The notes beneath the pieces were generated by a model. It did no database searches and was not told the origin of the DNA. It saw only the letters and a program-made list of their open reading frames with translations. From Basipetospora chlamydospora (Eukaryota; Ascomycota; Sordariomycetes; Microascales): a DNA stretch of 64,000 nucleotides. The number at the start of each line of letters is the position of its first letter. Within the stretch, counting starts at the first letter, position 1. Where the stretch lies: the NCBI GenBank assembly GCA_001599675.1, contig BCHP01000003.1:4440618-4504617 (forward strand). The letters run 5' to 3'. A program made the translations under genes and the position numbers. Of this stretch, positions 45,743 to 56,633 are shown piece by piece.

Positions 45743-46027
45743 TTAGTGCTAAGATGGCAAGAAAGAGAACTATCAGCTCACGAAAGTGCTCGCAGGGAAA
45801 GGGGAAGTGTTGCATGCGTGCGAATTCAGAGGTATGTACGATGAGGAAAGACTCACCGAGCAGCAGTTGCAGGAGGTGCAGTCGGAGCAGTTGCCGCAAG
45901 AAGCACACGCGCTAGTAGCAAAAAGAAAAACACATGTTAGTTCCGGTCACTCGGAGACCAAAAAGAAGCATCTCGGTATTGAGACTCGCTGTTTCCGTTC
46001 TCAGCAAGCTTACCAGGGGCCAGCCAT
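45743..46027 (-). CDS. metallothionein, three exons
   Basis: Exons 46027-46014, 45911-45857 and 45748-45743 give a 24-residue protein starting MAGPCACASCGNC and ending CNCCSH. Eight of 24 residues are cysteine (positions 5, 7, 10, 13, 16, 19, 21, 22), with no aromatic residues, as in the tiny fungal metallothioneins that bind Cu(I) or Zn and buffer metal in the cytosol. Both introns have good sites (GTAAGC...CTACTAG and GTGAGT...CATCTTAG), and the last exon supplies only His and the stop. If intron 2 is retained, the frame would run on for about 24 more codons. The gene is far too short for ordinary frame searches. Confidence 0.78.
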
Positions 46028-49000
46028 GTTGATGGTTTGGGGTGGTTGAGTCTCGGTGGACGGTTGGAGAGTTGTTTTTATGGAAAGATTTCTGAGCTAT
46101 GATTGCTTTGTGCGGAGAGAAGGTCGCTTGGGTGAAGAAGGAAAGGGAAAAAACATCTCGAAGGGCGGGATGCTTCCCCGCCTTTATACTCGATTTCGAC
46201 AGTCTCGTGTCCCACCTCCTTCTACCCGAATTGCTTCCCAAAGCATCCACACTTGCCCAAGCGACAGGAAAAGGGAACCCCACGCCGATCACTTTGCAGA
46301 AAACTGGGGCCCCTCCCAAAAGCCCCTTCTCTCTCGACGCGCGCGTCCCGGAGCCTATAGCGCTGGGGACTCCCACTCGGTATGTGGACGTGGGCTAGCG
46401 CGGGGTGAAGGTGCGGGTGGGAAGCACAGCATGCTTTGCTTGGGGGTGGTGAGGGGGCCGTAGGTCGGATTGGATGATGTACATATCCATTCCGACAGAT
46501 GAGACTCGAAGAGGCCAATGGAGGGTGACAACGGGATCCAAGGGTCGATAACCCTGGACTCGAAGAGTCGGGGGGGTTGCGTTGAGTCCTATGGTCGAAC
46601 GGGATGGTGAGGGGGGGGCTCTTGTGAAGCCACACCCTTTTTTTTTTTTCTTCTCGCGGAGTGGAGGAGGACCTCGGAGTAGTGGGTGCCGCGTCATTGG
46701 CCCCGTATATGCATGCATTCCCGCCTACGGAGTAGGACTCAAAAAGTGCAACTCTTCCATTCCACCTACCTCGATAGCTCCCGCCCCGTCATGGCAAAGT
46801 TGTCTTGTGGCACGTGAGTGCGATATTAAACAACATCCTCCAGAGTGGCCAAAGACATCTTCCTAGGAAGCCACTCTGAACGACGATATTCACACCCATC
46901 AAACATTGTGCTCTGATGAAGCAAAGGAAGGAGTGAGATGGGACGGACGTCGAGTTGGACAACCTTTCCCAAGGGGAACGGTTTTGATGACACAAGGAAA
47001 TTTGTTGGGTCAAACGTCATCCCACTGAAGGAACCACAGTCGACCCAGAACCCCACGGCGTGGCAATGGCAGGGGCAAGAAGAAGGATAGGATAGGATAG
47101 GGAGACGTATGATGCCCTTGTCTCAGGGTCAGGCTTCCATCCGGCAAGGTCTTGGCCAAAGGTGGGATGACCCCCGTCAACCCAATGGGATAGATAGTCT
47201 CGTTGGAAAAACCCTGAAGCGTCTGACCGGAATAAGCATACACCGAAAGGTCATCAACTTGTGCCAGTCCTAACGGGGTTTCCTGTAGGGCGAAGTTGGA
47301 GACAAGAGCTGCTGCGTGACACCCCCTCGTCGGAGTACAGATGGTTCTAATGCGTCCACGTTGACCCACAAGGGGGGAGCGGGTTCGTATGCTCGACTGC
47401 TGAAGAGCAAAGGGGTGTGGGGGGCACGGCAGCGAGGACACAGCAGTGAGGCGGGTGTTGTGCGAGAGGAGACTGCAATGGTGTCCGAGATTCAGCAGTG
47501 CGTGGAGGATGGGACGAGGCGGGATGAGGGAGAAAGTGGCGAGGGGCCTGGGGCGCAAGGAGGGGAAAGGGTGGAGGGCGAGGGTGGCTGCCTGGGGTTG
47601 TGACTCTCAGGAGTCGTGGGGGGTGATTAATGATCAGGGCATCAGGGAATGCCTGCGGTAGCCGATGTAACTTGGCTGCCCGCGGGATGATGTGGGAGTT
47701 TCGAGCTCGGTGAGGCGAAGGGGGGATACCAGTGGTGTGGGGGATTGTGGGGGACTATACGGAAGAAGAAAGGCGGACAAGAAGAAAGAGTCTTGACTGG
47801 CTCACGCAAGCCTGGCTCGCGTGGGGAGGATGGGATAGGGGGCTGAAGCTGCGCTCGAGCGGGTAGGGTCTCTGAAAAGGAGCAGAGCAGCCTTCCCAGT
47901 CCCAATGAAGGGTGGTGCTAGCTCGGTAGTCCTCAATGCTCGTGGGCGGCAAACGTAGGCTAGTTGCAGGGGGACAAATCCGGCCACATCCCACTGAGTG
48001 ATTAATGCGGCGTGGGATATGTGTGGTAATGAGAACTGGAAGGAAGTGGCTGAAGAGCCAAGGCGACTCCTCGACAGGGATACCAACGGGTAAGAGGGTG
48101 GCGAGGGGGGGCTGAGAGGCCTGGGTGAGGTCGAAGGACGAGAAGGGTTGCTTCCAGCTGGTGTTGAGAAGGGAAGTTCTGCTCTCCTTATACTTCACCC
48201 TCCGGCATGATACTGGGCTGGCGGGACGATCCTCTCTCGACGGGCATCCTGAATTCTGCCATTCTACCCGAAACCACCCTCCGCTTATTTCTTTGAGCAA
48301 GAATCATTTCGACAATCTGGGCGATCTTGGGTGCGTGCTGGACGGGAACATGAGGAATGGCCACTGGTAGACTGGGCGGTCCATCAGGGTTGCCCATCAA
48401 GGTGCTCGGGAAAGCTGGGCCGGGACAGTTGGTCCAATGGCAGCGGACTTGGGGTTCGATATTGAGCGAGATATTTCTCACCAAGATTTCCAGCCATTGT
48501 TAGATTTGTGGGAGTGGGAGGAGTGGGAGGAGTTGGTGCCTCCTCATCAAGGGGTTGATGTGGATGGATGGTGATGGTGGATGGTGATGGTGGTAGTGTT
48601 TGGTGGTGGATGTGTGGTGCGCGAGATCTTCAGGCTGGTGTCTGACGGAGAACTCAGTTGATGCCTTCCAATGTGTTAACCCCTCTTTCCTCCCCTCCTT
48701 CCCTCTCTCCATCCTTCCATCCTTCCTTCTCTCCATCCTTCCCTCCTTCTTTCCTTCCGTCTTTCCCTGTGTTTCCCCCAAGTATTCACCAATCAACTCC
48801 CAACCATCACGGGATGCCATAGCATTCATTGATGTACATAACTACCGACATAATCTACGAGCAGGTCCACATCTCATCCAGGTGCCTCAATCTGTCTCTG
48901 CCACAGGCTGGTTGCATCACAGCAGCGGGAGTCCCTGAAGCTGTTGGAAGGTACCACACGTGGACGTGGCCCAGGACATCGAAGTCCACGGAAGCGGATC

Positions 49001-51599
49001 GGACCTGTAGAAGCCCAGCTTGGGTACACCTCGTGACCAGTGACCGACAGTGTACACAGCTTCTGCAAGTCGGAGATGGGAGGAGGGACTATATGCATCT
49101 TCGCCAATTCCGATGCCGGCAGGCAGATTTCACAGTTGCAAAGATGCCGGGGCGGTCACGCATCGGGTCAAAGTCTTCATCGCGCCGTTGGTGCCCTGCA
49201 TGTGGGATTCGCAGGAACTCGCTGGCAAAGTCCTGCAGTTAAATATCTTCTCAAGTTAGCTTCAAGGCAGTGTTTCATCCTTTCTATCATCCCGGGTGCG
49301 TGCGTTGGGGCGGCGGCTGCCTACCTACGGTGCGGTGGATCGTGTGGTTTGAGTGATACTCCCGTGGCTTAGCCCAAGTCCTGTGCGGGATACCCGTACC
49401 ACCCTCCTGTACTGTAAAAGGATGCCCGACTTTCTTTCCTGAACTGTGGAAGGACCCGCCTCATGCCAGAGAGAGGCAGTTATCATCTCAGGATTCATAG
49501 CAACGAGATGAGTACTTAATAACACAGAAAACACTCTGTAACATGGCCCCGGAACCGTCCGAGGTGGAAACACAAGACGTACCACGCAAGTAAACTACAT
49601 ACACTAGAAGTAGCCAACACTCTGAATTTCGGCCTCGCCCGTAGACTGTGCCTGTTTCGCTGAGATATCCCCTTGTCTCCAGAAGCTGAGATCAAGTAAT
49701 GTAGCCGTGGGAAGGCCATGTACGTAGCTGAAAAGGGGGGATTTGAACACGAGACCGTACCAGGTCCGGTGCTAATGGAGGCGCATGGAGGTACATCGAC
49801 GCTCTAACCGAGCACCCAGATGAAGGGGAGAACACGCCAACGGGCTAGTATATGCGTGTGTGTACTACTACGGACGTTTGTGTGATGGAGACGAGGGTGA
49901 GCCAACACAGTAGTTGATCGTGGCCCTCGATAAGTAACCTGTTGTACTACGCAGGATGTGTGAGAATAATAACCCCCCTCCCGCCTATCCCACCCCATCT
50001 TTTAAGTGCTCTTAACAAGTCTCATGGAGTACATCGACGGGCTGTGCAAGTAGCCGGTGGAGGTTCTCGGAGGGAACGCCAGGCCCAACGAGTGTAGCAC
50101 GAAAGCCAGGGGGTTGGGTTTTCATCCCTACCTGCTCGGGAAAAGGCCCGGAGTCAAAGGGGTAGTTGAGAAACGAAACAGAGAACGGTAATCTTTACGT
50201 ACGAAGGGTATGTCAAGACTGTAATGAGTAGTTCCAACGCCACATGACCATGAGGAGAAACCCTGTACTCCTGGAGTCCACTAAGATGGAGGGCTTCACC
50301 CCCGACTGTATCCTACGTAGTGGCCTCTACACCTACAAAAGCCCTTTGCCATACCCTTTCCAAGCGCCATCGACTTTACCACCAGGGAGGTCCGCCGCAG
50401 AGAATGGTCGGGGCCAGTTCCTCCGACGCTCTCCGGGCTACAACTCTCCAGTCCCCTTCCACCCAGCCAAGCGGGGTTCGAATGCACCCCAGCACAGCTG
50501 ACCGGTGATGAAATCGGAAAGCTGCTCGGCAGCCGAGGTACCGCAGACCAAAATTCGAGAATGAAGGAAGAGAGAAGCCGATCCATTGTTTTGCCAGGAT
50601 GAATTTGTGAACCGGATCCTCCTCCTCGGGAAGCATCAGTATAAGGTGCGGTAAGGTACTACTCACGACTCGTGGTCCGTCCTGGGGTTCTGCATCAGAT
50701 TCTTCCGGCACGAAAAGACCGGTGACTTCGAGCGGGTAGTCTACATCGACAGGGCGGTCCTGTCTTATACTTGCAGTTGGTAGGCCGTGTCGTTCGTGTG
50801 ATAGATCCGCTGAAACGCGAGGTGCTCACGGCCTCGAAGTCGTGCTGATGGAACACAGGCCGACGGGATGCTTATTAGGTATTCAGCAACGGAATTTGCC
50901 CTTAATACTTGCCTCATGGGCTTCTCCCTTTCCATTGTTTGAAGCGCCCAGCCCCCGCGCCTTTGACAAGTTCGCGTCCAAAATGCCCCAGCGCCTAGCA
51001 GCTAAGATTAGGCCGTTGATCCCCCAACATGGAAAGCCCACCTCGGCTTTGCGCTGAGAGTTGAACTGAGTATTGCACGGAAGACAACAGAGACGGGAGA
51101 GGGAGGGGTTGTGGACCGGGGGGAATACCACGACCTGAGCCTGAACATCACGGGCGGCTCGAACCCCTCCAAGTCTCTTTAAATACCCTTCTGGGAGCCC
51201 ATCGTGCCCGGCCATATTACCCAACGGGTAGCCTCGGTTGCCAGCAGTGCCCTCCACCCATGCAGGACTCGTCGATCGCGGCTGACACGCGGTCTTCCGC
51301 ATTCACGAAAGCGGCCCCGAAGGACTCCAGTTGAATCGATATCCCCCGTGTTGTATTCTCTTAAGACCAAGATGTAGTACACGAGTGAGGAGCAGCAGAA
51401 CGTAAATAAGACAAAAAACCGGAATTCCAAACACACACCCCTGGAAAACGCCGTCCCATATGATCAATGATAGCCACGGTAGAACAAGACAGTTCCTCGT
51501 CTCCCCCCTTATTTTCTTTTGGGGAGTTCCAAAAAAAAAAAGAAATACAACCAACCATCCCTGGTCCTTGGTTCCAGGATTGCTTGCTCGAACCTCCAT
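46028..51599. other. 5.6-kb gene-poor region
   Basis: The first 200 bp are the metallothionein promoter. The rest holds many overlapping frames of 60-182 codons on both strands without any family motif. It also contains a T run near 46,637, one TACGGAGTA (46736-46744), a TCCTTCC-type pyrimidine stretch at about 48,690-48,780, a GGTGATGG simple repeat at about 48,560-48,610 and a degenerate tRNA-like stretch at about 49,742-49,815 (minus). I find no supportable gene. Multi-exon or non-coding genes cannot be excluded. Confidence 0.4.
46181..46188 (-). promoter_or_regulatory. TATA box of the metallothionein gene
   Basis: TATAAAGG on the minus strand about 155 bp before the start codon. CCCCT-like stress-element cores occur further upstream (about 46,310-46,327). 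A metal- or stress-induced promoter would be expected for this family. Confidence 0.45.
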
Positions 51600-53060
51600 T
51601 TACGAGGCAGCAGCAGCAGCAGCATCGGTCTTGACGTCGACCTTCTTGGTGGGGCGCTCGGCACCGCCGTCGTCCTCGCGGGCACGCTTGGCCCCGTTCC
51701 CGTTGGCGGAGTCTGACACGTCCTTGGGGGGCTCGCCGACATTAATGCGGGGCTTCACACTACAACGGAAGAGGAGTAAGTAAACCGTGCCGAACATCCA
51801 GATAAGAAAAAGGGGGTTTCTCGGGACTTCGCAAGAAAATAACAAAACGTACCCGTTGGAGTTGAAATCAGTCGTCTCCTTGTTCTCCTGCTCGCCCTTA
51901 TTCTCCCGGTCACGATCGTTCCTATCGCGGCCACCCCTGCCCCTACCCCTGCCGCCACGGCCACGGCCGCGACCGCCCCTGCCACTGCGACCGCCCCTGA
52001 AGCCGTTCTTGCGGTCATCCTCCCTGCGCTTCTTCCAGTCGTCGGCGTCTGCTCCGTCACGAGCACCGCCACCGTAGCCGTCCCTGTTCCTATTCCCACG
52101 GCCCCTGCCACGCGAGCCACCGTCCCTCCCCTCGAAGAAGTTCTTGCCGGACGAGCTGGGCTGGATCTTGCCCTCCCTGATGAGCTGGCTCTTCTCATCG
52201 CAGTACGCGCGCTTCGTCATGATCTTGAGCTCGTGGCCCTTCCACTTGGGCGCGGCGTCGATGAACTTCTTGGCCGTCTCCTCGTCCTGGAACTCGACAA
52301 AGACGGAGCCCTTGAAGAGTTTTTCGTTGGTACGCCGCAGCTTGATGTAGTTAATGGGACCGTGCTGGGCGAAGAAGGCCTCGATGTCGAACTGGGTCGT
52401 CGCGACCTCATCGCCGAAGCCCTTGACGTAAACAGTGGCGGCCTCGGCCTTGCGCTTGCGCTCGCTGCTGGGACGGTACGGGTGCTTGCGGGCGACGGTT
52501 TCCGCATTCTCGTCCCCGGCAATGACGAGCATCCTAGACTCGCGCAGGGCGGCGACGACAGCGCTATAGGGTTGGAAGCGGCGCATGCGCTGGAAAGAGC
52601 AGAGCGTCTTGAGGGGAACGGCCTTGTTCTCCTCGCCGCCCGTCTGCTCCCAGAGGAACTTGTCGCGGGGAAGGTTGGCGTCGCCAAAGTAGTACTCAAC
52701 CTTTGAAGGCCAGGCAGGTTAGCATTGACGCCGAGGCGACAGTATACGTGGTCATGGACAAGAGGATCGTCTTACCTGGCCGCGGATGGCATCGGCGTCA
52801 TCCGTCACAGGAAGGGTCGTGGGGTCAGACTTGACGTTCTTCTTGTGATCGGTGCGGTCGATCTGGGCAGTCGTCTTGAGCATGGGGGCAGCCTTGTCGG
52901 CGTCGCCATCGGTCTTGGACTTGGTGTCATTCTGCGCCTCGGTGGCAGCGGGCTTGTCATCGGCGACGGGGTCGACAGTGGCGGGAGCGGAAGCGGAAGC
53001 GGGAGCCGCCACCGCAGCAGTCTCGGCGGGCATAGTCGCCGTCTTGTTTTCGTCGCTCAT
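51600..53060 (-). CDS. La protein (RNA chaperone of Pol III transcripts)
   Basis: Three exons, 53060-52776, 52700-51853 and 51759-51600, 430 residues. An Ala/Pro/Asp-rich N-terminal 75 residues precede the La motif (IRGQVEYYFGDANLPRDKFL, to about 165), with the conserved VEYYFGDxNLPxDKFL signature. The RRM follows (about 183-265: TVYVKGF as RNP2, LFKGSVFVEF as RNP1). Then an RGG-rich tract (about 300-370) and a basic tail (KRAREDDGG, RPTKKVDVK) that can serve as nuclear signal. La binds UUU-OH 3' ends of new Pol III RNAs and protects tRNA precursors in the nucleus. Intron 2 (51852-51760) has no stop in frame, so an unspliced reading gives a false 31-residue insert. The gene is divergent from uS4m. 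Confidence 0.95.
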
Positions 53061-53791
53061 TGTGGTTGGTTGTGGATTGTGAGGTGAGAAGAAGAGAGGA
53101 AGAAGCCGCCAGATGCCACAAGAAGCAACGCTGTTCTCAACGGGAACAGGAACGGTTTGGTTGCTTCGGCGTGTGAGTAATCTCAACAGGCAGCGGGGAG
53201 GACGAGGAATTTGGAAATTTGGGTGTGCGATTTGGAGGCGGGCGGGTAGGTGGGGTAGTTGTCAAGGGTCAGATACTTTGCGAGGATGGTGCTCGATGGA
53301 AGGGGGGGAAAGCGTTTGGAGAGGTCTAAACGGAGAAGTTGAAGATTTAAGCCGTCGAAGAACTTATCAAGAACCCAAGATGAAGATTTGAGTCGAGACG
53401 AGGGGTTTGTACATATGAAGGAGGGGGAGTCGAAGGGAGAAAAAGGACGAGATGAGAGTTCTCTCGCCGCGCTTTCACTTTTTTTTTTTTTTTTTTTGCT
53501 CAATTCCTTTGCAACAGAGTCACGGCGCAGGCGAAAAATGCAGGAGCATGGACCATGTCTTGGCAAGGGTCAAGAGGTAACTTGTATACTGTAAGAGCTT
53601 AAAGGTTTTGACACTTATTACACTGTGCAGTGGTCGCGGAACTTGCCGCGTTAGTTGTGCCGGCCAGCCAAAAATTTCGGTCGTGAAGACGACGTCGAAA
53701 GCGTATCCGCGAGGCCGAGCTCGAAACCTCCACCCACCAATTCCCACCCTATCCCATATTCCCAAGTCCTTCACAGGCCAATTCCCTCAAG
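53061..53791. other. shared divergent promoter of La and uS4m
   Basis: 731 bp between two start codons on opposite strands. It contains a 19-bp T run near 53,480. No known factor site is identified. Confidence 0.5.
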
Positions 53792-55515
53792 ATGAGAGAG
53801 GCTGTGAAGCGCCACGTCCTAGGACGGCCGGTTCGTGACCCTACCACCCCCTCTAGTCCTGAAGCACTCTCTTCCTCAACCCACACGCGCCGATGGCAGC
53901 GCCGGCTCTCCTGGGCCCCTTAAGTTCGTCATACGAGAGGCAGCCTCGCTAACAACCCGCCCGGCGACAATAGAAACTCCGGCAGTCATGGAACAAGTAC
54001 AACCTCTACAACATGCACCGCGTCGACCCCTCCGTCCGCACCACCACCCTCACCTTCTTCCAGCAGAAATGGGCCGCCAAGGCCGCGACGCGCGCCTACC
54101 ACGGCGAGCACGTCAACGAGAAGCTCTGGAACCGCCTCTTCTCCCGCCGCCTCGCCTCTACCATCGAGATGCCCCCGGAGTACCTCGCCGCCTTCGACGG
54201 CGCCGAGCAGGCCGAGGGCCGCGGCTCCGGACGGGAGATCGACCCCAACTCTGGCGAGCGCCCCATCACAGCCGACTCCTTCTCCATGCTGGAGCAGGCA
54301 CGCCGGGCGCGCTTGAAGGCAGAGGAAAACAAGGGGCCCAGGCGCAAGCCGGGTCCGAGGACTATCATGGCGATGATGAGGAAGCCCGTCGAGGACATGA
54401 CGCCGTACATGCAAATGGCCTACGCGCCGCTGGAAAGGAGGCTCGAGGTCGCCATGTTCAGGGCGATGTTCGCCAGTAGTCCGCGGCAGGCGAGGCAGTT
54501 CTGTGTACATGGCGCTGTCAAGGTGAACGGGAAGAAGGTACAGTCTGAAAACTCCGTCGCCCAACCCACCCCTACTGTTCTCTTAATTCGTGTGTTTGAG
54601 ACTAACAGTGACTTGTTTTTTTTTTTTTTTCTTTTCTAGATGCGCTACGGCTCCTACATGCTCAATCCGGGTGACATGTTTGAAGTAGACCCCGACAAGG
54701 TCCTCTACGCAACAGGCAAGGACAAGAATCAAGCCTCCCTCGAAGATGCCGTCCTTCGCGTCCAGGCCAAGGAGCAGGCCAAGATCGAGGCCGAGGAGGA
54801 GTCCATCGTCGAGACCACCGAGGGCGAGGCGACGATCGAGGCCGCCGAGGCCAAGATCGCCGAGGAGGCCAAGGCCAAGGCCGAGGAGGTGGTCGCCGCC
54901 GAGGAGGTCGATCTCGACGAGATCCCCGAGAAGGAGCGTGAGGCCGAGCAGCGCAGGCGTGTCCGGGCCGTCATCCGCTCCGCCAAGGAGATCCTCAAGG
55001 ACGACGTGACGCTCAACGCCAAGCGGAAGCAGGAGCTCCGGGCCTTTGTCAAGGCGAGCAAGTCCGCGCTAGGCCACAAGGAGGACCTCTCGAGCGAGGA
55101 CCTGATGGCCAAGCTCAGCGAGCACCTCTCGCGCTTCAGCCTCGACGACCGGGGCATCATCACCAAGAACGAGCAGCGGCAGCACGGCAAGGAGCCCGCC
55201 GATGCGGCGGAGGCGGAGGAGCTCGTGCTGCTGCTGGGCAAGGAGCAGGACAAGCTGGGCGCCATCCTCCGCGCCAACGAGAAGGACGACGAGAATCCCG
55301 TCGACCCGTCCAAGCCCTACGCCACCCCCTGGCAGCCCAGGAAATTCCTCGAGCCCTTCGCCTTCATCCCCCGCTACCTCGAGGTCAACCAGAACATCTG
55401 CGCCGCCGTCTACCTCCGCCACCCTGTCGCCCGCCGAGGCCTCGCAGAGGTGCCCACGCCCTTCCCCTACGACGTCAACCAGCTCGCGTACACGTGGTAC
55501 CTGAGGAGGAGGTAA
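53792..55515 (+). CDS. NAM9: mitochondrial small-subunit ribosomal protein uS4m
   Basis: Three exons, 53792-53830, 53974-54537 and 54640-55515, 492 residues. The first exon is only 13 codons; joining it gives LGRPKLRQSWNKYNLYN, the conserved N-terminus of fungal uS4m (Nam9). The S4 RNA-binding domain follows (about 165-230: ERRLEVAMFRAMFASSPRQA, CVHGAVKVNGKK, MRYGSYMLNPGDMFEV). A long acidic, Ala/Glu-rich insert (about 245-420) and the conserved C-terminus (FIPRYLEVNQNICAAVYLRH, PFPYDVNQLAYTWYLRRR) are as in other filamentous fungi. It binds 15S/16S rRNA in the mitochondrial small subunit. Intron 2 ends with a T-rich tract before the acceptor. Confidence 0.93.
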
Positions 55516-56633
55516 AGGAGGAGAGGGTCGGTTGGTGGGGCAAGTGGGGGCGGAGAAGGAGAAGAAAGAGGATCTCGATAATCGAGGAAGCTTACCTGTA
55601 CTCTATCGAAGAATCGCCGTGTACCATAGAAGATGATGACGTGTTGGTTCTACGGGGGCCCGGAAGTCCAGAGGAGGGACAGCGATGAAGGCCATTAACG
55701 AGAGCTACAATCTACCACCTAGACCATGTAGTACCAATTGTATAATATCACCAGCAAATTAAACTATTAGGTATCGCAACCACCTTCACTTCGTGACGTT
55801 CCGAGGCCTTCAAGATGCCGAGAGCGTGAGATTTTAGTCATGAGTGACTGAGGCATGTAGTACGAGTTCCCGGGAAGCAGGCGTCTTGGTTCACTTTTCC
55901 TAGATAACAAATTTACTGAGGTCCTCTGCAGGCAGTAGTGTCCGGGACAGAGGCCACGGCAAGACAGGCACCCTCCAACGTTTGGTAGCAGCGGAAGATG
56001 CAAGGAAAACAATATGATTGTGTAAAGAGGATGTCGGTCGTCACGCCCCCGTGTCCATGATAACTGGCTAACCATACAGGGGCTTTCGTGTCCAGCCCTT
56101 TGTTGACCCCGAGCCGAACGGAAGTAAGCTCGTCGATAGGCTTGCCCTGAGAAGTACCGGATAACGACCCTCATCCCCTACCCAAACTAGAGACCTGCAC
56201 GCCACCGTCTCCAGCATCTTCTCCGACCCGCCTTCCAGAAAAGTGCACCCGCCAGAGTAAAAGTAAGGTAAGGAATAACCCCATCATCCGTCGTGACGAA
56301 CATGTTCTCCTTTTCTTCTCGAGCAAAACAGCCATCGAAGACGGGTATAAAATTAGCTGGTGGTGGGGGCAAGGTGCAGCAGAATAATTAGAGAAGTGGT
56401 TGAGAAAGTGGAGAAAAGAAAAGAAACGAAGCAACGCGATACAAAGGATGATGTGAACCAGGAGACAAGAATTGTAAATAAGTACACAAAAGAAAAAAAA
56501 ACGCGCGGCATGGATGGTATTGTAAAGGGCATCATCGGTACTCAAGACACAGAAAAATTGTAGAGAAGAAGACGCGGCAGAAGAAGACGCAACACCGGAA
56601 ACTGGGCGGGGGGTGGTATCGTGCTTCCACCTC
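55516..56633. other. convergent spacer, no gene seen
   Basis: About 1.1 kb between uS4m and the septin stop codon; includes both 3' UTRs. Frames here are low-complexity or random. Confidence 0.4.

Noticed and set aside
47010..48300. Minus-strand frames of 181-182 codons
   Set aside because: No motifs, overlapping frames on the other strand and no plausible start or splice context; probably chance in GC-rich DNA.
48188..48484. Possible small gene starting MAGNLGEKYLAQ near 48,496 on the minus strand
   Set aside because: Only 37 codons before a stop, unclear splice sites and no family match.
51787..52077. Plus-strand frame rich in Pro and Arg
   Set aside because: Antisense to the RGG tract of the La gene.
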